Shown here: one piece after another, positions 7,874 through 16,108 of the stretch
Layout of the letters: each line of letters opens with the position of its first letter
Numbering within the stretch: position 1 is the first letter of the stretch
Origin: Methanomassiliicoccus sp.
GTDB taxonomy: Archaea > Thermoplasmatota > Thermoplasmata > Methanomassiliicoccales > Methanomassiliicoccaceae
NCBI GenBank assembly: GCA_018262895.1
Contig: JADFDJ010000013.1
Span: 1 to 60,454 of the forward strand
Length of the DNA: 60,454 bases
Reading direction: 5' to 3'
Made by a program: the position numbers and the translations under genes
Notes under the pieces: model-generated
Databases searched by the model: none
What the model was told of the DNA's origin: nothing
The model's input: only the letters and a program-made list of their open reading frames with translations

Positions 7874-9499
7874 TCAACGCCTGCCAGTAAGGGACCACAT
7901 CTCCGTTCCACGCTCACGGAAATGGACCACCTTGCGCTCTTCCAGCAGCTCCTCTAGGACCTTCTGCAGGTGCACGTCCTCTATGTTGGTCAGGGACGAA
8001 AGCTCGGAATATGAGAGGTTCATCTCCCCCAGCTCCCGGATGACCCTCTTCTTGTAGTCGGCCTTCAGGATCTCCGGTATCTCCTTCTTGGGCTTCCTCT
8101 TCCTGGTAAGTAAGAGGACCCCCGCCACGATCGCAACGATGATGACGATGAAGGATGGCCACTCCACCGTGGTGCCGGTCACGAAGCTCTGGGTCTCGCC
8201 GCCTACGGTTACCTCGTGCGTCCCGTCGCCCAGGTTTGTGGCCCGGAAGGTGATGTTCTTGCTCTCCCCCGGCTCCAGGGCGACCCTCTCGGAGGCCACC
8301 TGCTCCCCGTCCAGGATCATGGTGAGGTCGTAGCTGCCGGAGCTGTTCCCCTCGTTCACGATCGCTATGCTCACGGTAATGGACCCGCCGCGGTTGGTCA
8401 TCAGGACCAGGGGCCACCACATCTCGTTGACCTCCATCTTGACCTGGAAGTCCTGGACGGCCAGGCGGGCCAAGGTGCCGCCCGAGGCCGCGAACACCGC
8501 CAGGGCCCCGGTGTTGCCGATGTAGCTCCTTACCTCCCAGGTCACAGTTGTCTCCGAAATCGGCGATAGACGGCTCCAGGACCCTGCATCCAGCTGGTAC
8601 AGTCCCATGATCGTGGAGCCTCGGGGCAGCGCGGAGGTGTCCAGCCCCACCACGATCTCCGACATGGGAGAGATGCTCGCCTTCACCAGTTTGCCGTTCC
8701 CCAGGTACCCGCTGAAGTTGTAGACCGCGACCGTTTCCGCACCTGGGGGGCCGTTGGGCAAAGACGAGGCGTTGGCCGCGGTCAGAGAGATGCGGCTGGG
8801 CACCATGCCGTCGGTGGTGGTGATGGAGGTACCTTCCGGAAGGTGGATGCTGAACCGGCCCGTCCTGTCGGTGGCTATCACCGTCTCCAGGGTTTTCCCG
8901 TTGATGTCGGTGCCGACCACGGTCTCCTTCCCCAGGATGTCGACGATCACGAAGTTGTACGAGCTCCCGCCCACCGGTATGTCCACCAGCAGGTAGTTTA
9001 TGTTGAAGCTGAGCCCGTCGCCCTGGGCATCGTTCTGCGGGGTCCCGGTGTCCACGAACTCCCAGGACCAGATGGCGGTCACCGATTCCCCCGCGGACAG
9101 CGGACCGATCAGAAGCTGGTTCTCATCGGTGGGGTGGTCCGGGAGGTCCCCCAGCGTGGAGGGTAAGGAGAGGGATGTGTGGAGGCCGTTGGCCGAGAGG
9201 TGGAACCGCAGGTACTTGCTGAGGGCCGCCCCGTCGCCGCGGAGATCGGTCTCCTGGACGTTGCTTATCCATATCATGAGGTTGGCGGTCATGGAGCCGG
9301 CGTTGCGGATCTCGATGGTGGTGGTCCCCGTGTCCCCGGGCATCATGGAGCCGGCGCTCCAGGCGACGCTCCCCTGGCCTCCCAGGACCAGGTCCACGGC
9401 CCCGCTGGCAGCGTCCGCCCCCGGCAAAGGCAGGGATACCGATAGCAACAGGAGGGCTATGCAGGCGGCCGCCGTGCCGAGGGGACGTCCCCGCCTCAT
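7874..9499 (-). CDS. TasA-like membrane protein with cytoplasmic winged helix
   Basis: 541 aa; last gene of the SipW operon. A signal peptide (RRGRPLGTAAACIALLLLSV, cut near ADA) precedes a domain that copies the TasA/camelysin layout (VDLVLGGQGSV, MPGDTGTTTIEIRNAG, then a jelly-roll-like region with GDG). After beta-rich middle domains comes a CARDB/APHP-like module (SYDLTMILDGEQVASERV), one membrane helix at about 447-468, basic residues KRKPKKE, then a cytoplasmic segment (about 475-541) predicted as winged helix (LGEMNLSYSELSSLTNIED, ERKVVHFRERGTEMW). That order suggests a surface receptor able to signal to DNA, or a fibre anchor; this is inference. ATG 9499 overlaps the previous stop as ATGA. 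Confidence 0.7.
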   Translation of the reverse strand: MRRGRPLGTAAACIALLLLSVSLPLPGADAASGAVDLVLGGQGSVAWSAGSMMPGDTGTTTIEIRNAGSMTANLMIWISNVQETDLRGDGAALSKYLRFHLSANGLHTSLSLPSTLGDLPDHPTDENQLLIGPLSAGESVTAIWSWEFVDTGTPQNDAQGDGLSFNINYLLVDIPVGGSSYNFVIVDILGKETVVGTDINGKTLETVIATDRTGRFSIHLPEGTSITTTDGMVPSRISLTAANASSLPNGPPGAETVAVYNFSGYLGNGKLVKASISPMSEIVVGLDTSALPRGSTIMGLYQLDAGSWSRLSPISETTVTWEVRSYIGNTGALAVFAASGGTLARLAVQDFQVKMEVNEMWWPLVLMTNRGGSITVSIAIVNEGNSSGSYDLTMILDGEQVASERVALEPGESKNITFRATNLGDGTHEVTVGGETQSFVTGTTVEWPSFIVIIVAIVAGVLLLTRKRKPKKEIPEILKADYKKRVIRELGEMNLSYSELSSLTNIEDVHLQKVLEELLEERKVVHFRERGTEMWSLTGRR

Positions 9500-10026
9500 A
9501 CGGGACGGTAGTATACCCTCACCTCTTCCAACACCGGGGTCACGCCCGGTGAGTCGCTGGTCAAGACCGCCCGCCACTGCACGTACCGCCCCTCCGTGCC
9601 CTCCAGAGATGCGTAGGTTCCGCTGCCCAGAACCTGCCACCCAGCATCTGGCTCTCCGGACGAAAGGTTGTCGGACACGCGTATCTCCAGGCTCACGGTG
9701 GTGGAGGATGGAAGGGTCCGGTCCCAGAAGGCGTAATCGAACTTCGCCCCGTTCATGCCCGTATCATGGACCGCTGAGGTGAATATGCCCGTTCCCGTGG
9801 AGGCAAGGATGATGCTCCCTGGGAAGGTAACCAGGTCCACATTGACGCCCGTGCCGGACGCGAACTCCGGCTGTGCGGTCTGCCTCCAGGAGGAGGGGGT
9901 CCAGGCGGCGAAGTTGTTCCCTGCGGAGACCTCGGTGTCCACGGCGGTGCACAGAACCTCACCTGCCCCAATGGATAGCACCAGCACGGCAACGAGCAGG
10001 GGTGCCCAGCGCCTATGGGGCATCAT
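9496..10026 (-). CDS. Secreted protein with SipW-type signal peptide
   Basis: 176 aa. Its N-terminus (RRWAPLLVAVLVLSIGAGEV, then TAVDTEVSAGNNFAAWT) matches the signature of SipW-processed proteins: a hydrophobic helix followed by D-T-E-x-S-x-G-N-x-F. The same pattern occurs in the first gene of the operon (NDTETSSGNSFTAGT), so both look like substrates of the signal peptidase encoded between them. The rest is beta-rich and ends EVRVYYRPV, without a membrane anchor. Start ATG 10026 overlaps the peptidase stop (ATGATG; the second ATG, 10023, is equally possible). Confidence 0.72.
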   Translation of the reverse strand: MMPHRRWAPLLVAVLVLSIGAGEVLCTAVDTEVSAGNNFAAWTPSSWRQTAQPEFASGTGVNVDLVTFPGSIILASTGTGIFTSAVHDTGMNGAKFDYAFWDRTLPSSTTVSLEIRVSDNLSSGEPDAGWQVLGSGTYASLEGTEGRYVQWRAVLTSDSPGVTPVLEEVRVYYRPV

Positions 10027-10526
10027 TCGCCTCCCTCCTTGGGACCCTGGGCGCCGCCCTTCACGATGACTTCCTTGGCCTCGCTGAAGACCAACAGGGC
10101 TCCCAGGAGGATGATGAACGTCCAGCCAAGGGGTCCATGCAGGAAGCTCACCACGTGACCTAGATAGGGTGCGGTGAACGCTACCTTCCCCTCCACATCC
10201 CCGTAGGCCACGGCATACGGGTCCACGTCCTCGTTGGCGTCGCCCTTGGTGATGATGGTGGAGTTGGCGCCATCCATGGCCATTATGCGGTGGCAAACAT
10301 AGGACCCGTCTGAGGTCCTATAGCACGCCACATCCCCTACCTCCAGGTCCTCCGGCCGCTCCGGGGAGGTCACGGCCAGATCCCCCACGTTTATGGCAGG
10401 GGACATGCTCCCGGACCGCACCACGTCCAATCTCCATCCGAAGGCCGGTGCCAGAATGCCGGCCAGCGCCAACGCTAGGAACGCTGCTACCGCGACGGTC
10501 CCGATATGACGTGGCCTGACCCTCAC
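10023..10526 (-). CDS. sipW: Signal peptidase I, SipW/Sec11 type
   Basis: Membrane serine peptidase of 167 aa with the archaeal/endoplasmic-reticulum Ser-His-Asp arrangement. N-terminal helix (about 8-28), catalytic Ser40 in RSGSMSP, His79 in YVCHRI in place of the bacterial Lys, and Asp96 to Asp102 in KGDANEDVDP. A C-terminal helix (WTFIILLGALLVFSEA) is typical of SipW. It lies between two genes with SipW-type signal peptides, which makes it a dedicated peptidase rather than the housekeeping one. GTG start with GGAGG 7 nt upstream. Confidence 0.88.
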   Translation of the reverse strand: MRVRPRHIGTVAVAAFLALALAGILAPAFGWRLDVVRSGSMSPAINVGDLAVTSPERPEDLEVGDVACYRTSDGSYVCHRIMAMDGANSTIITKGDANEDVDPYAVAYGDVEGKVAFTAPYLGHVVSFLHGPLGWTFIILLGALLVFSEAKEVIVKGGAQGPKEGGE

Positions 10527-10557
10527 ATCAACCCTCCATGACCTCGCTCGTCCAGCT

Positions 10558-11142
10558 CTAGGTCTGGGTCAGGGTGTACTCGATGCTGAAGGTACAGATG
10601 TCGCCCTGTATCTCGTTCCCCACGGAGGTCGGGATCAGGTACTTTATGGACACCTTGGAGGTGGCCCCTCCCGCGAGCGAGCCCAGGTTCCAGCTGGTGG
10701 TGGCGGAGTTGACCGTGCCGCTGTAGGCGGTGGTCTCCGTCCCGTCGACAAGCCCGTTGCTGTTGCTGTCCACCCATACGGTTATCATCATGCTGCTCCC
10801 GAGCTCGCCGGAGTCGGTGCCCAGCAGCGCCTCGGGCTCCGATGTGGAGCCGGGTCCGTTGTTTATGTTCGTCAGGCGCCCGCTCAGGGTACCGGGGGAG
10901 TTGCCGGCGTTGGTCAGCAGCATGGTCTTGAACCCCGTGGAACCGGGGACCAGGTTCTCGGCGGTGAACTCGGTAGAGGCCCAGGGATTCTGGGCGTCCA
11001 CGGTCAGATCGATTGTCCCGGCAGTGAACGAGTTGCCGCTGCTGGTCTCGGTATCGTTGAAATACGCGTACAATACCCCGCTGCTCATTACAGCGACCAT
11101 TGACAGCGCCAGAAATGCGATGATAGCTCTTCTCTTGATCAT
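10558..11142 (-). CDS. TasA/camelysin-like surface fibre protein
   Basis: 194 aa; first gene of the operon. MIKRRAIIAFLALSMVAVMS is the signal helix, followed by YFNDTETSSGNSFTAGTIDL, close to the consensus of the TasA/CalY family, whose members polymerise into biofilm fibres in Bacillus. The body contains the family's NAGNSPGTLSGRLTNI and DSNSNGLVDGTE-like segments. Archaeal bundling pili are built from TasA-related subunits, so an archaeal donor-strand fibre is plausible; this function is inferred. ATG 11142 is chosen because the signal peptide begins there. A TATA-like GTTATATTG lies about 75 nt upstream, giving a leader of roughly 50 nt. Confidence 0.8.
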   Translation of the reverse strand: MIKRRAIIAFLALSMVAVMSSGVLYAYFNDTETSSGNSFTAGTIDLTVDAQNPWASTEFTAENLVPGSTGFKTMLLTNAGNSPGTLSGRLTNINNGPGSTSEPEALLGTDSGELGSSMMITVWVDSNSNGLVDGTETTAYSGTVNSATTSWNLGSLAGGATSKVSIKYLIPTSVGNEIQGDICTFSIEYTLTQT

Positions 11143-11309
11143 GTACCCATCTCTCATCGGGTTGCCGAGGATGGAGCTGCTCGGTTCCCGGGACCCGTTG
11201 GACGAGGTTACAATATAACAGTTAGTATCTTGTTCGCCATCTTGGTAATCAGCGATAAATATTGGAAATAAAAATGGATGGCCAGCACTCTTAGCAAGGA
11301 AAGTACTAT

Positions 11310-11855
11310 CTACAAATAGAGACGGTGGGCGATCGCCCCCACCACCGCGCCCATGGCGGTGCATGTCTCCAGTGAGAAGCCTCCGGGGGTGATGTCCAAG
11401 TGTTTTCGGGCCATCTCGAACACCTCCCGGGGAGCTCCCTTGGGTCCCAGCCCGAAGACCACCATGACGCTCCTCCCCTGCCTCAGGAGGGCGATGATAT
11501 CGTCCAAGCTCACCTTCTTCCCCTCCTCCGGCTTGCGCGTGGTCAGCACAGCCTCTCCCAGCTGCGGGGGGAAGCCCCGGTTAGGGTAGGGGAAGGTCTG
11601 GAACCGACCCTTGGAGGTGAGCTCCCTTAGGAACTGGCCGTTCTCGCCTATGGAAGTGGTGGTGGCGACCCAGTCCGCGATCTCCTGCGGGGTGCCCAGG
11701 TCCTGGGGGAAGGGGAACCCGAAGGTCGCGAGGTTGAAGTCGAATGCCAGGGCCAGAGGTCCCGCCCGTGCCAGGGCCCGTCGGTGCGCCTCACGGAAGT
11801 TGCGGGGATCGTAGGAGTTGTAGAGTGCGATGGTGGGACGGCCCAGGCGCGACAT
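11310..11855 (-). CDS. DUF531-like archaeal protein
   Basis: 181 aa. The segments IALYNSYDPRNFREAHRRAL near the N-terminus and SLETCTAMGAV at the C-terminus match my memory of the archaeal DUF531 family, whose function is unknown. The C-terminal half (VMVVFGLGPKGAP, then the SLETCTA loop) is reminiscent of a SPOUT-type methyltransferase knot, but I cannot confirm that. ATG 11855 is preferred to TTG 11864. The gene stands alone between the TasA operon and deoxyhypusine synthase. Confidence 0.6.
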   Translation of the reverse strand: MSRLGRPTIALYNSYDPRNFREAHRRALARAGPLALAFDFNLATFGFPFPQDLGTPQEIADWVATTTSIGENGQFLRELTSKGRFQTFPYPNRGFPPQLGEAVLTTRKPEEGKKVSLDDIIALLRQGRSVMVVFGLGPKGAPREVFEMARKHLDITPGGFSLETCTAMGAVVGAIAHRLYL

Positions 11856-11932
11856 GGTGCTCAATGGGCGCGATTGCCTGTGACCTCATAAAAGGTGCGC
11901 CCGTTGGAAAGGAATGAGGGGTTTGGACCTGC

Positions 11933-12973
11933 TCAGGCGAGGTCCGAGCTGGTGTCCAGCATCTTCGCCCACTCATATTTCGGGCGCTTCTTGAGGTCAG
12001 TGTTATGGTAGACGTAGCTGAATATGAGGGGCACGACCGTGGTGGCCTCGGCGTATACCATCTGCTCGTAGGTGGTCTCCACCTTCCCCCAGGAGCTGGC
12101 CTCCTTGAGCGTGGAGCTGGAGCAGGCGCCATCGCGGACGTCGGCCACGGTGATCTGTATGGCGTACTGGTGCATGGGCACGTCCTTCCCCAAGCACTCC
12201 GCGCAGACCACGGTGTCCTGAGCGAAGTTCTTGGGCACCCCGCCCCCTACCATGAACAGCCCCGAGGTTTTGGCGCTCATCTTGATCCTGGTGAGCTCGT
12301 AGAAGTCCTTTACCGAGTCTATAGACACATGCTCCTTGGGGTTCTCGGCCTGATGCATCACCAGACCGAAGCCTGCGCTGGAGTCCGAGAACGCGGGGCA
12401 GAACACCGGGACGTGGTTCTTGAACGCCAGCTCCACCAGGGAGTTCCTCTTCTTGGCGTTCTTGGTGAGGTACCTGCCCATCTCCCTGATGAACTCCCTG
12501 GACGAGTACGGGCGCGGGTCCAGCTTGTCGGCGATCGCCTTTATTGTGGCATCGCACTTCTGGAGCTGCTCCTCGTCGATATACGTGTCGTAGATCCGGT
12601 CGATGTAGTTCTTGCGCAGCATGTGGTCATCGATGAACGGCGTCCCGTGATAGTGCTTGAAGCCCAGGGCCTCGAAGAAATCCATGTCGACTATGGAGGC
12701 TCCCGTGGCCACCACGGCGTCGATCATGTTGTACTTGATCATGTCCGCGTAGACGCTCATGCAGCCGCCGGCGCTGGTGCTCCCCGCGAGCGTCAGGATG
12801 ATGGTGCAATCCTTGTCCTCCAGCATCATCTTCAGTATGTCCGCTGCCCTTGCTGTGTCGCGAGAGCTGAAAGACATCTCGCGCATGCTGTCGATGATAG
12901 GCGTGGAGTCGTACTTGGTCGCGTCAACGTGCTTGACGGTCTTCTTGAGGAGGTCTTTCTTCTTCATGTCCAT
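11933..12973 (-). CDS. dys: Deoxyhypusine synthase
   Basis: Transfers the aminobutyl group of spermidine to a lysine of translation factor aIF5A, the first step of hypusination. 346 aa. Recognisable are LAGSTSAGG (about 62-70), FCPAFSDSSAGF, VGGGVPKNF (about 242-250) and the catalytic lysine K297 in EASSWGKVET, the place of the essential Lys of the family. Homospermidine-synthase-like paralogues share the fold, but the Lys motif favours true DHS. The start could be ATG 12973 or ATG 12967. Confidence 0.9.
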   Translation of the reverse strand: MDMKKKDLLKKTVKHVDATKYDSTPIIDSMREMSFSSRDTARAADILKMMLEDKDCTIILTLAGSTSAGGCMSVYADMIKYNMIDAVVATGASIVDMDFFEALGFKHYHGTPFIDDHMLRKNYIDRIYDTYIDEEQLQKCDATIKAIADKLDPRPYSSREFIREMGRYLTKNAKKRNSLVELAFKNHVPVFCPAFSDSSAGFGLVMHQAENPKEHVSIDSVKDFYELTRIKMSAKTSGLFMVGGGVPKNFAQDTVVCAECLGKDVPMHQYAIQITVADVRDGACSSSTLKEASSWGKVETTYEQMVYAEATTVVPLIFSYVYHNTDLKKRPKYEWAKMLDTSSDLA

Positions 12974-13230
12974 CCACTCAGCACTTGGACGAAAGCATCG
13001 ACAGACCGTCAGGTGCGCCCTGTTCAGGTCATCGACCGCCCGTCAATACATGGTGATGATATCAGCCATATTAAGCTTAGCTTTCTTGGACCATGGCCAA
13101 CAAGGGTCTGGGAACGGAGGGCCGGCCCTGGTATCGCCTATGGAAGAGGTCGAGGCACCAGAAGTTTAACCTACTAGAAGGGGATGAGGCTGCACCGAGA
13201 ACGGAGGGTACGAAGACCGTCAGGAGAAAA
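12974..13230. other. Intergenic stretch upstream of dys
   Basis: 257 bp with no supportable gene. It holds the dys promoter region (minus strand) with a TTAATAT element near 13070. An eight-codon upstream reading frame (MADIITMY) lies in the possible dys leader, probably by chance. Confidence 0.4.
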
Positions 13231-13401
13231 TCATAGCTTTTCGGGAACTTTGCGGGGACGGCTGCAGATCGCGTATATGTCCCCGTCGAAGAAAACGTCC
13301 AGTTCGGGATGCTCGGCCTGGATCTCCTCTATCTTCCTGAGCACCTCACGGAGAGTCAAGTCGCTCTTCTTGTCGATCTTGACATGTATCTGCTTCTCCA
13401 T
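13231..13401 (-). CDS. 56-aa protein of unknown function
   Basis: Short open frame starting MEKQIHVKIDKKSDLTLREV and ending PRKVPEKL. It has a strand-helix-strand look: a charged first strand, an amphipathic helix (REVLRKIEEIQAEH), then LDVFFDGDIYAICSR. Codon use (GAG, AAG, CTC rich, GC third positions) matches true genes here, and its composition fits a folded small protein rather than noise. It is divergent from the KaiC gene across 234 bp. Function unknown. Confidence 0.6.
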   Translation of the reverse strand: MEKQIHVKIDKKSDLTLREVLRKIEEIQAEHPELDVFFDGDIYAICSRPRKVPEKL

Positions 13402-13527
13402 GCTTAGAACTCCACGCGACGCTCTCGCTATCCTAATCGAATGAGGCTGTCGGTATATATGTTTTTGTTTCTAGCTATCCGGACTGATTGGCATGCTGGA
13501 TGGGCCAATATTAGGGCGTTTTTTCAC

Positions 13528-13546
13528 CCCGCCCCATAGGGGCGGG
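13528..13546. repeat. Perfect GC hairpin CCCGCCCC/GGGGCGGG
   Basis: 8-bp inverted repeat with a 3-nt loop (ATA) between the divergent 56-aa gene and the KaiC gene. A T-run precedes it on the plus strand, so it does not look like a terminator in either direction. It may be an operator or leader hairpin. Confidence 0.4.
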
Positions 13547-13635
13547 ACGTATTATCAATTCAGAATAAAATAGCAGGAAATCGTTAATATGCCCTCAAAC
13601 GCTCTCCAGGATACCTAAGAACGACAGGTGCGTAA

Positions 13636-15459
13636 TTGGCCCGCAAAAGGAAGGCCCGAGAGGAGGATGCCTCCGAGGCCGACGGAGACACAACCGCCAA
13701 CGTCCCGAACTCAGGGGACATCGCCGCAGCCAGAGCTGACGATCTGCGCAAATGGATGGCGGGGGAGTCCACTCTGATGGCATGGTTGGAGGAGGATCCC
13801 TCTCAACAGCCTACTTTCTACAACACCACTAACGTTCTTGACCTGGACCCCGATCTGAAGCAGAAGATCGCCCGGTACGAGGCGGAGATAGAGTCTCTTA
13901 AGAAGATGGTATCCTCCGGTGGAGGGTCGACCAGTGACCAGGAGGTCGCCGGCCTGAGGGCCGAGGTCGAGCGTTTGACCAAGGTCAACCTTGAGCTCAG
14001 GGACCGGGCCGGGGCCACGACACCAGAGGCATTTCGGGAAAGGGAGGCTCAGCTTCGGGAGAGGGAAAACGAGCTGGACGCCAGAGAGAGGGCGATCAAC
14101 CTCAACGGCGCGGGCGACCCGGTCATGCTGGAGCGGTGCAAAGCCGAGCTCAGCGAGAAGGAGGCCGAGGCGCAGAAGAGGGAGGCCGAGCTGCGCGCCC
14201 AGCTGGAGCGGGCAGAGGCGGACCTGAGAGCCAAGGAGATAGAGCTGAAGCTGCGCGATGACGAGCTGAAGCTCGCAAAGATGTCCAAGCCAGAGGCCAA
14301 CAAGGAGATGGAGCAGAAGCTAAAGGGCCTGCAGGACAAGGAGAGGCGGGCCTTGGAGCTGCAGGACACCGTAAACAGCTTGAAGGACCTCCTGAAAGAG
14401 AGGGACGACGAGCTCAAGGGACTGAAGGAGATAATCAGTTACCGCGAGAACGAGCTGGCCCGCAGGGAGGAGGACCTCAGCTTCCGCGAGCGCAAGGTCA
14501 CCGAGGAGAAGCGCCGCCTGGAGGAGGCCAAGCGCATCACCGGAGGCCTGGAGGAGGCGGAGCTGAAGAAGCGCCTGGACGAGCTGAAGGCAGAGGTGGA
14601 CAAGAAGGAGCGGGACCTCAAAGCCAAGGAGGATTACATCCGCAACAAGGAGGCCGAGCTGAGGACCAGGGAGCAGGGTGCGATCGAGGAGGAGCTGAAG
14701 CACAAGGAGGCGGACATAGCTCTGGAGACCGATTCTGCCAAGGTCAAGACCGGCAACCCCCGCTTTGACGACCTGCTGCTGGGAGGCATCCCCTTCGGCT
14801 CGAACGTGCTTGTGCACGGCCCCCCCTTCGTTGGCAAGGAGACCATGGTGAACCAGTTCATCGCCGAGGGGCTGAAGAAGGGCATTCCCGCCATCTGGGT
14901 CTCCACCGACAAGACCACCTCAGACCTGCGGGAGGAGATGAAGCTGGTCCTCCCGTCTTATGAGGACTACGAGGCCCTGGGCCTGGTCCGGTACATCGAT
15001 TCCTACTCCCGGAGCATGGGCGACACCACCGTGGACAAATATACAATATATATTGACGAGCCCACCGCTCACGACAAGATCATGGAGGCGGTGGACGAGG
15101 CGGCCAAGGCGTTCCGGGAGAAGCATGAGTACTACCGCGTGGCCTTCCGCACCATCTCCACGCTCATCGCCTACTCCGACCCCAACACCGCGTTCCGCTT
15201 CCTGAGCCCCTTCTGCGGCCGGAGGAAGAGGGACCGGGCCGTCTCCATGTACACCATCGAGAAGGGCATGCACGGCGAGCAGGAGATACAGATGCTCGGC
15301 TCCATCATGGACGGGATGGTGGACTTCAAGGTCGACCAGCTCAAGCTGTTCTTCATGGTCAAGGGCATAACCGATGTGCAGTCCCGTTCGTACATCCGAT
15401 ACACAGCCACCCGTCACGGCCTAAGCATAGGCTCCTTCGCTCTGGACCACATTAAGTAA
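13636..15459 (+). CDS. KaiC/RecA-like ATPase with long N-terminal coiled coil
   Basis: 607 aa. Residues about 65-365 are almost continuous heptad-rich coiled coil (Glu/Lys/Leu), preceded by a short acidic region with a helix KWMAGESTLMAWLEED. The C-terminal 220 residues form a KaiC-type RecA fold: GNPRFDDLLLGGIPFGSN, Walker A GPPFVGKE at about 394-401, then WVSTDKT. The usual GK(T/S) is replaced by GKE, so ATP hydrolysis may be altered. KaiC-like proteins in archaea act in signalling and surface motility. It starts at TTG 13636 with AGGTG upstream. No kinase or Kai partner is adjacent. Confidence 0.8.
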   Translation: MARKRKAREEDASEADGDTTANVPNSGDIAAARADDLRKWMAGESTLMAWLEEDPSQQPTFYNTTNVLDLDPDLKQKIARYEAEIESLKKMVSSGGGSTSDQEVAGLRAEVERLTKVNLELRDRAGATTPEAFREREAQLRERENELDARERAINLNGAGDPVMLERCKAELSEKEAEAQKREAELRAQLERAEADLRAKEIELKLRDDELKLAKMSKPEANKEMEQKLKGLQDKERRALELQDTVNSLKDLLKERDDELKGLKEIISYRENELARREEDLSFRERKVTEEKRRLEEAKRITGGLEEAELKKRLDELKAEVDKKERDLKAKEDYIRNKEAELRTREQGAIEEELKHKEADIALETDSAKVKTGNPRFDDLLLGGIPFGSNVLVHGPPFVGKETMVNQFIAEGLKKGIPAIWVSTDKTTSDLREEMKLVLPSYEDYEALGLVRYIDSYSRSMGDTTVDKYTIYIDEPTAHDKIMEAVDEAAKAFREKHEYYRVAFRTISTLIAYSDPNTAFRFLSPFCGRRKRDRAVSMYTIEKGMHGEQEIQMLGSIMDGMVDFKVDQLKLFFMVKGITDVQSRSYIRYTATRHGLSIGSFALDHIK

Positions 15460-15531
15460 GGGTGCGTCCTAAGATCGCAGAGGTACGCGCTCAGACCGAG
15501 CTACGGGCCGGCCGATCCTTGTTCTGACCCC

Positions 15532-15963
15532 TCAGGCGAACTCCGGCCCCGGCTGGGTTCGCGGGGCGGGGCCGGCCTTCTTCTCGATGTTGATGCGGGG
15601 CAGGGGGAAGGGCGGAGGCAGCCTTATGTCCCGGGCGATGAGAAGCGCGGTGGGTATGCAGTTGGAGACCACGATGTTGTGCACGATGTTCGCGTCCTCG
15701 TTGGGCATCGACGATGTGGCGCTCCACTCCTTGATGAGCGGATCGACCTCCCCCTCCAAAAGGACGTTCCCCTCTATCTTGATGTACCCCATGCCCACAT
15801 AGTTGACGGTGAACCTGAACTCCACGGAGGCCGTCCTGTCGGAGGAACGGCTGATCTGAGTAACCGTGCTGTTGTGATCGATACGGATGTTCGCCATATG
15901 CTCTCCGGCCTTGGAGAAGCGCTTGGCCTCGATAGTGTTGGTCTCAAATCCCATTAGCTGCAT
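15532..15963 (-). CDS. Conserved archaeal protein, possibly SecB-like
   Basis: 143 aa from ATG 15963 (MQLMGFETNTIEAKRFSKAG). Beta-strand-rich middle (ASVEFRFTVNYVGMGYIKIE, then GNVLLEGE), a helix containing NIVHNIVVSNCIPTALLIAR, and a C-terminal PPPFPLPRINIEKK motif. This arrangement resembles archaeal SecB-like proteins of the MJ0357 type, as I recall them; the match is weak and function remains unknown. The final proline-rich tail (about 15 residues) is not conserved-looking. It converges on the KaiC gene. Confidence 0.65.
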   Translation of the reverse strand: MQLMGFETNTIEAKRFSKAGEHMANIRIDHNSTVTQISRSSDRTASVEFRFTVNYVGMGYIKIEGNVLLEGEVDPLIKEWSATSSMPNEDANIVHNIVVSNCIPTALLIARDIRLPPPFPLPRINIEKKAGPAPRTQPGPEFA

Positions 15964-16035
15964 TGTTTCGCCCCAGAGGCGATAACCGGGACCACTAATA
16001 GAGATTTGCACCGGGGATCAGAAAATAAGAAGGAG

Positions 16036-16108
16036 TGCCGCAGGCCGGACTTGAACCAGCGACTTCAAGATCTTCAGTCTTGCACTCTCCCAGCTGAGTT
16101 ACTGCGGC
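16036..16108 (-). tRNA. tRNA-Phe (GAA)
   Basis: 73 nt, full cloverleaf: acceptor GCCGCAG/CTGCGGC, discriminator A, D-stem ACTC/GAGT, anticodon stem CAAGA/TCTTG around CTGAAGA (anticodon GAA), T-arm GCTGG-TTCAAGT-CCGGC. No intron and no encoded CCA. A TATA-like TTTTATAATA lies about 25-35 nt upstream. Confidence 0.96.
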
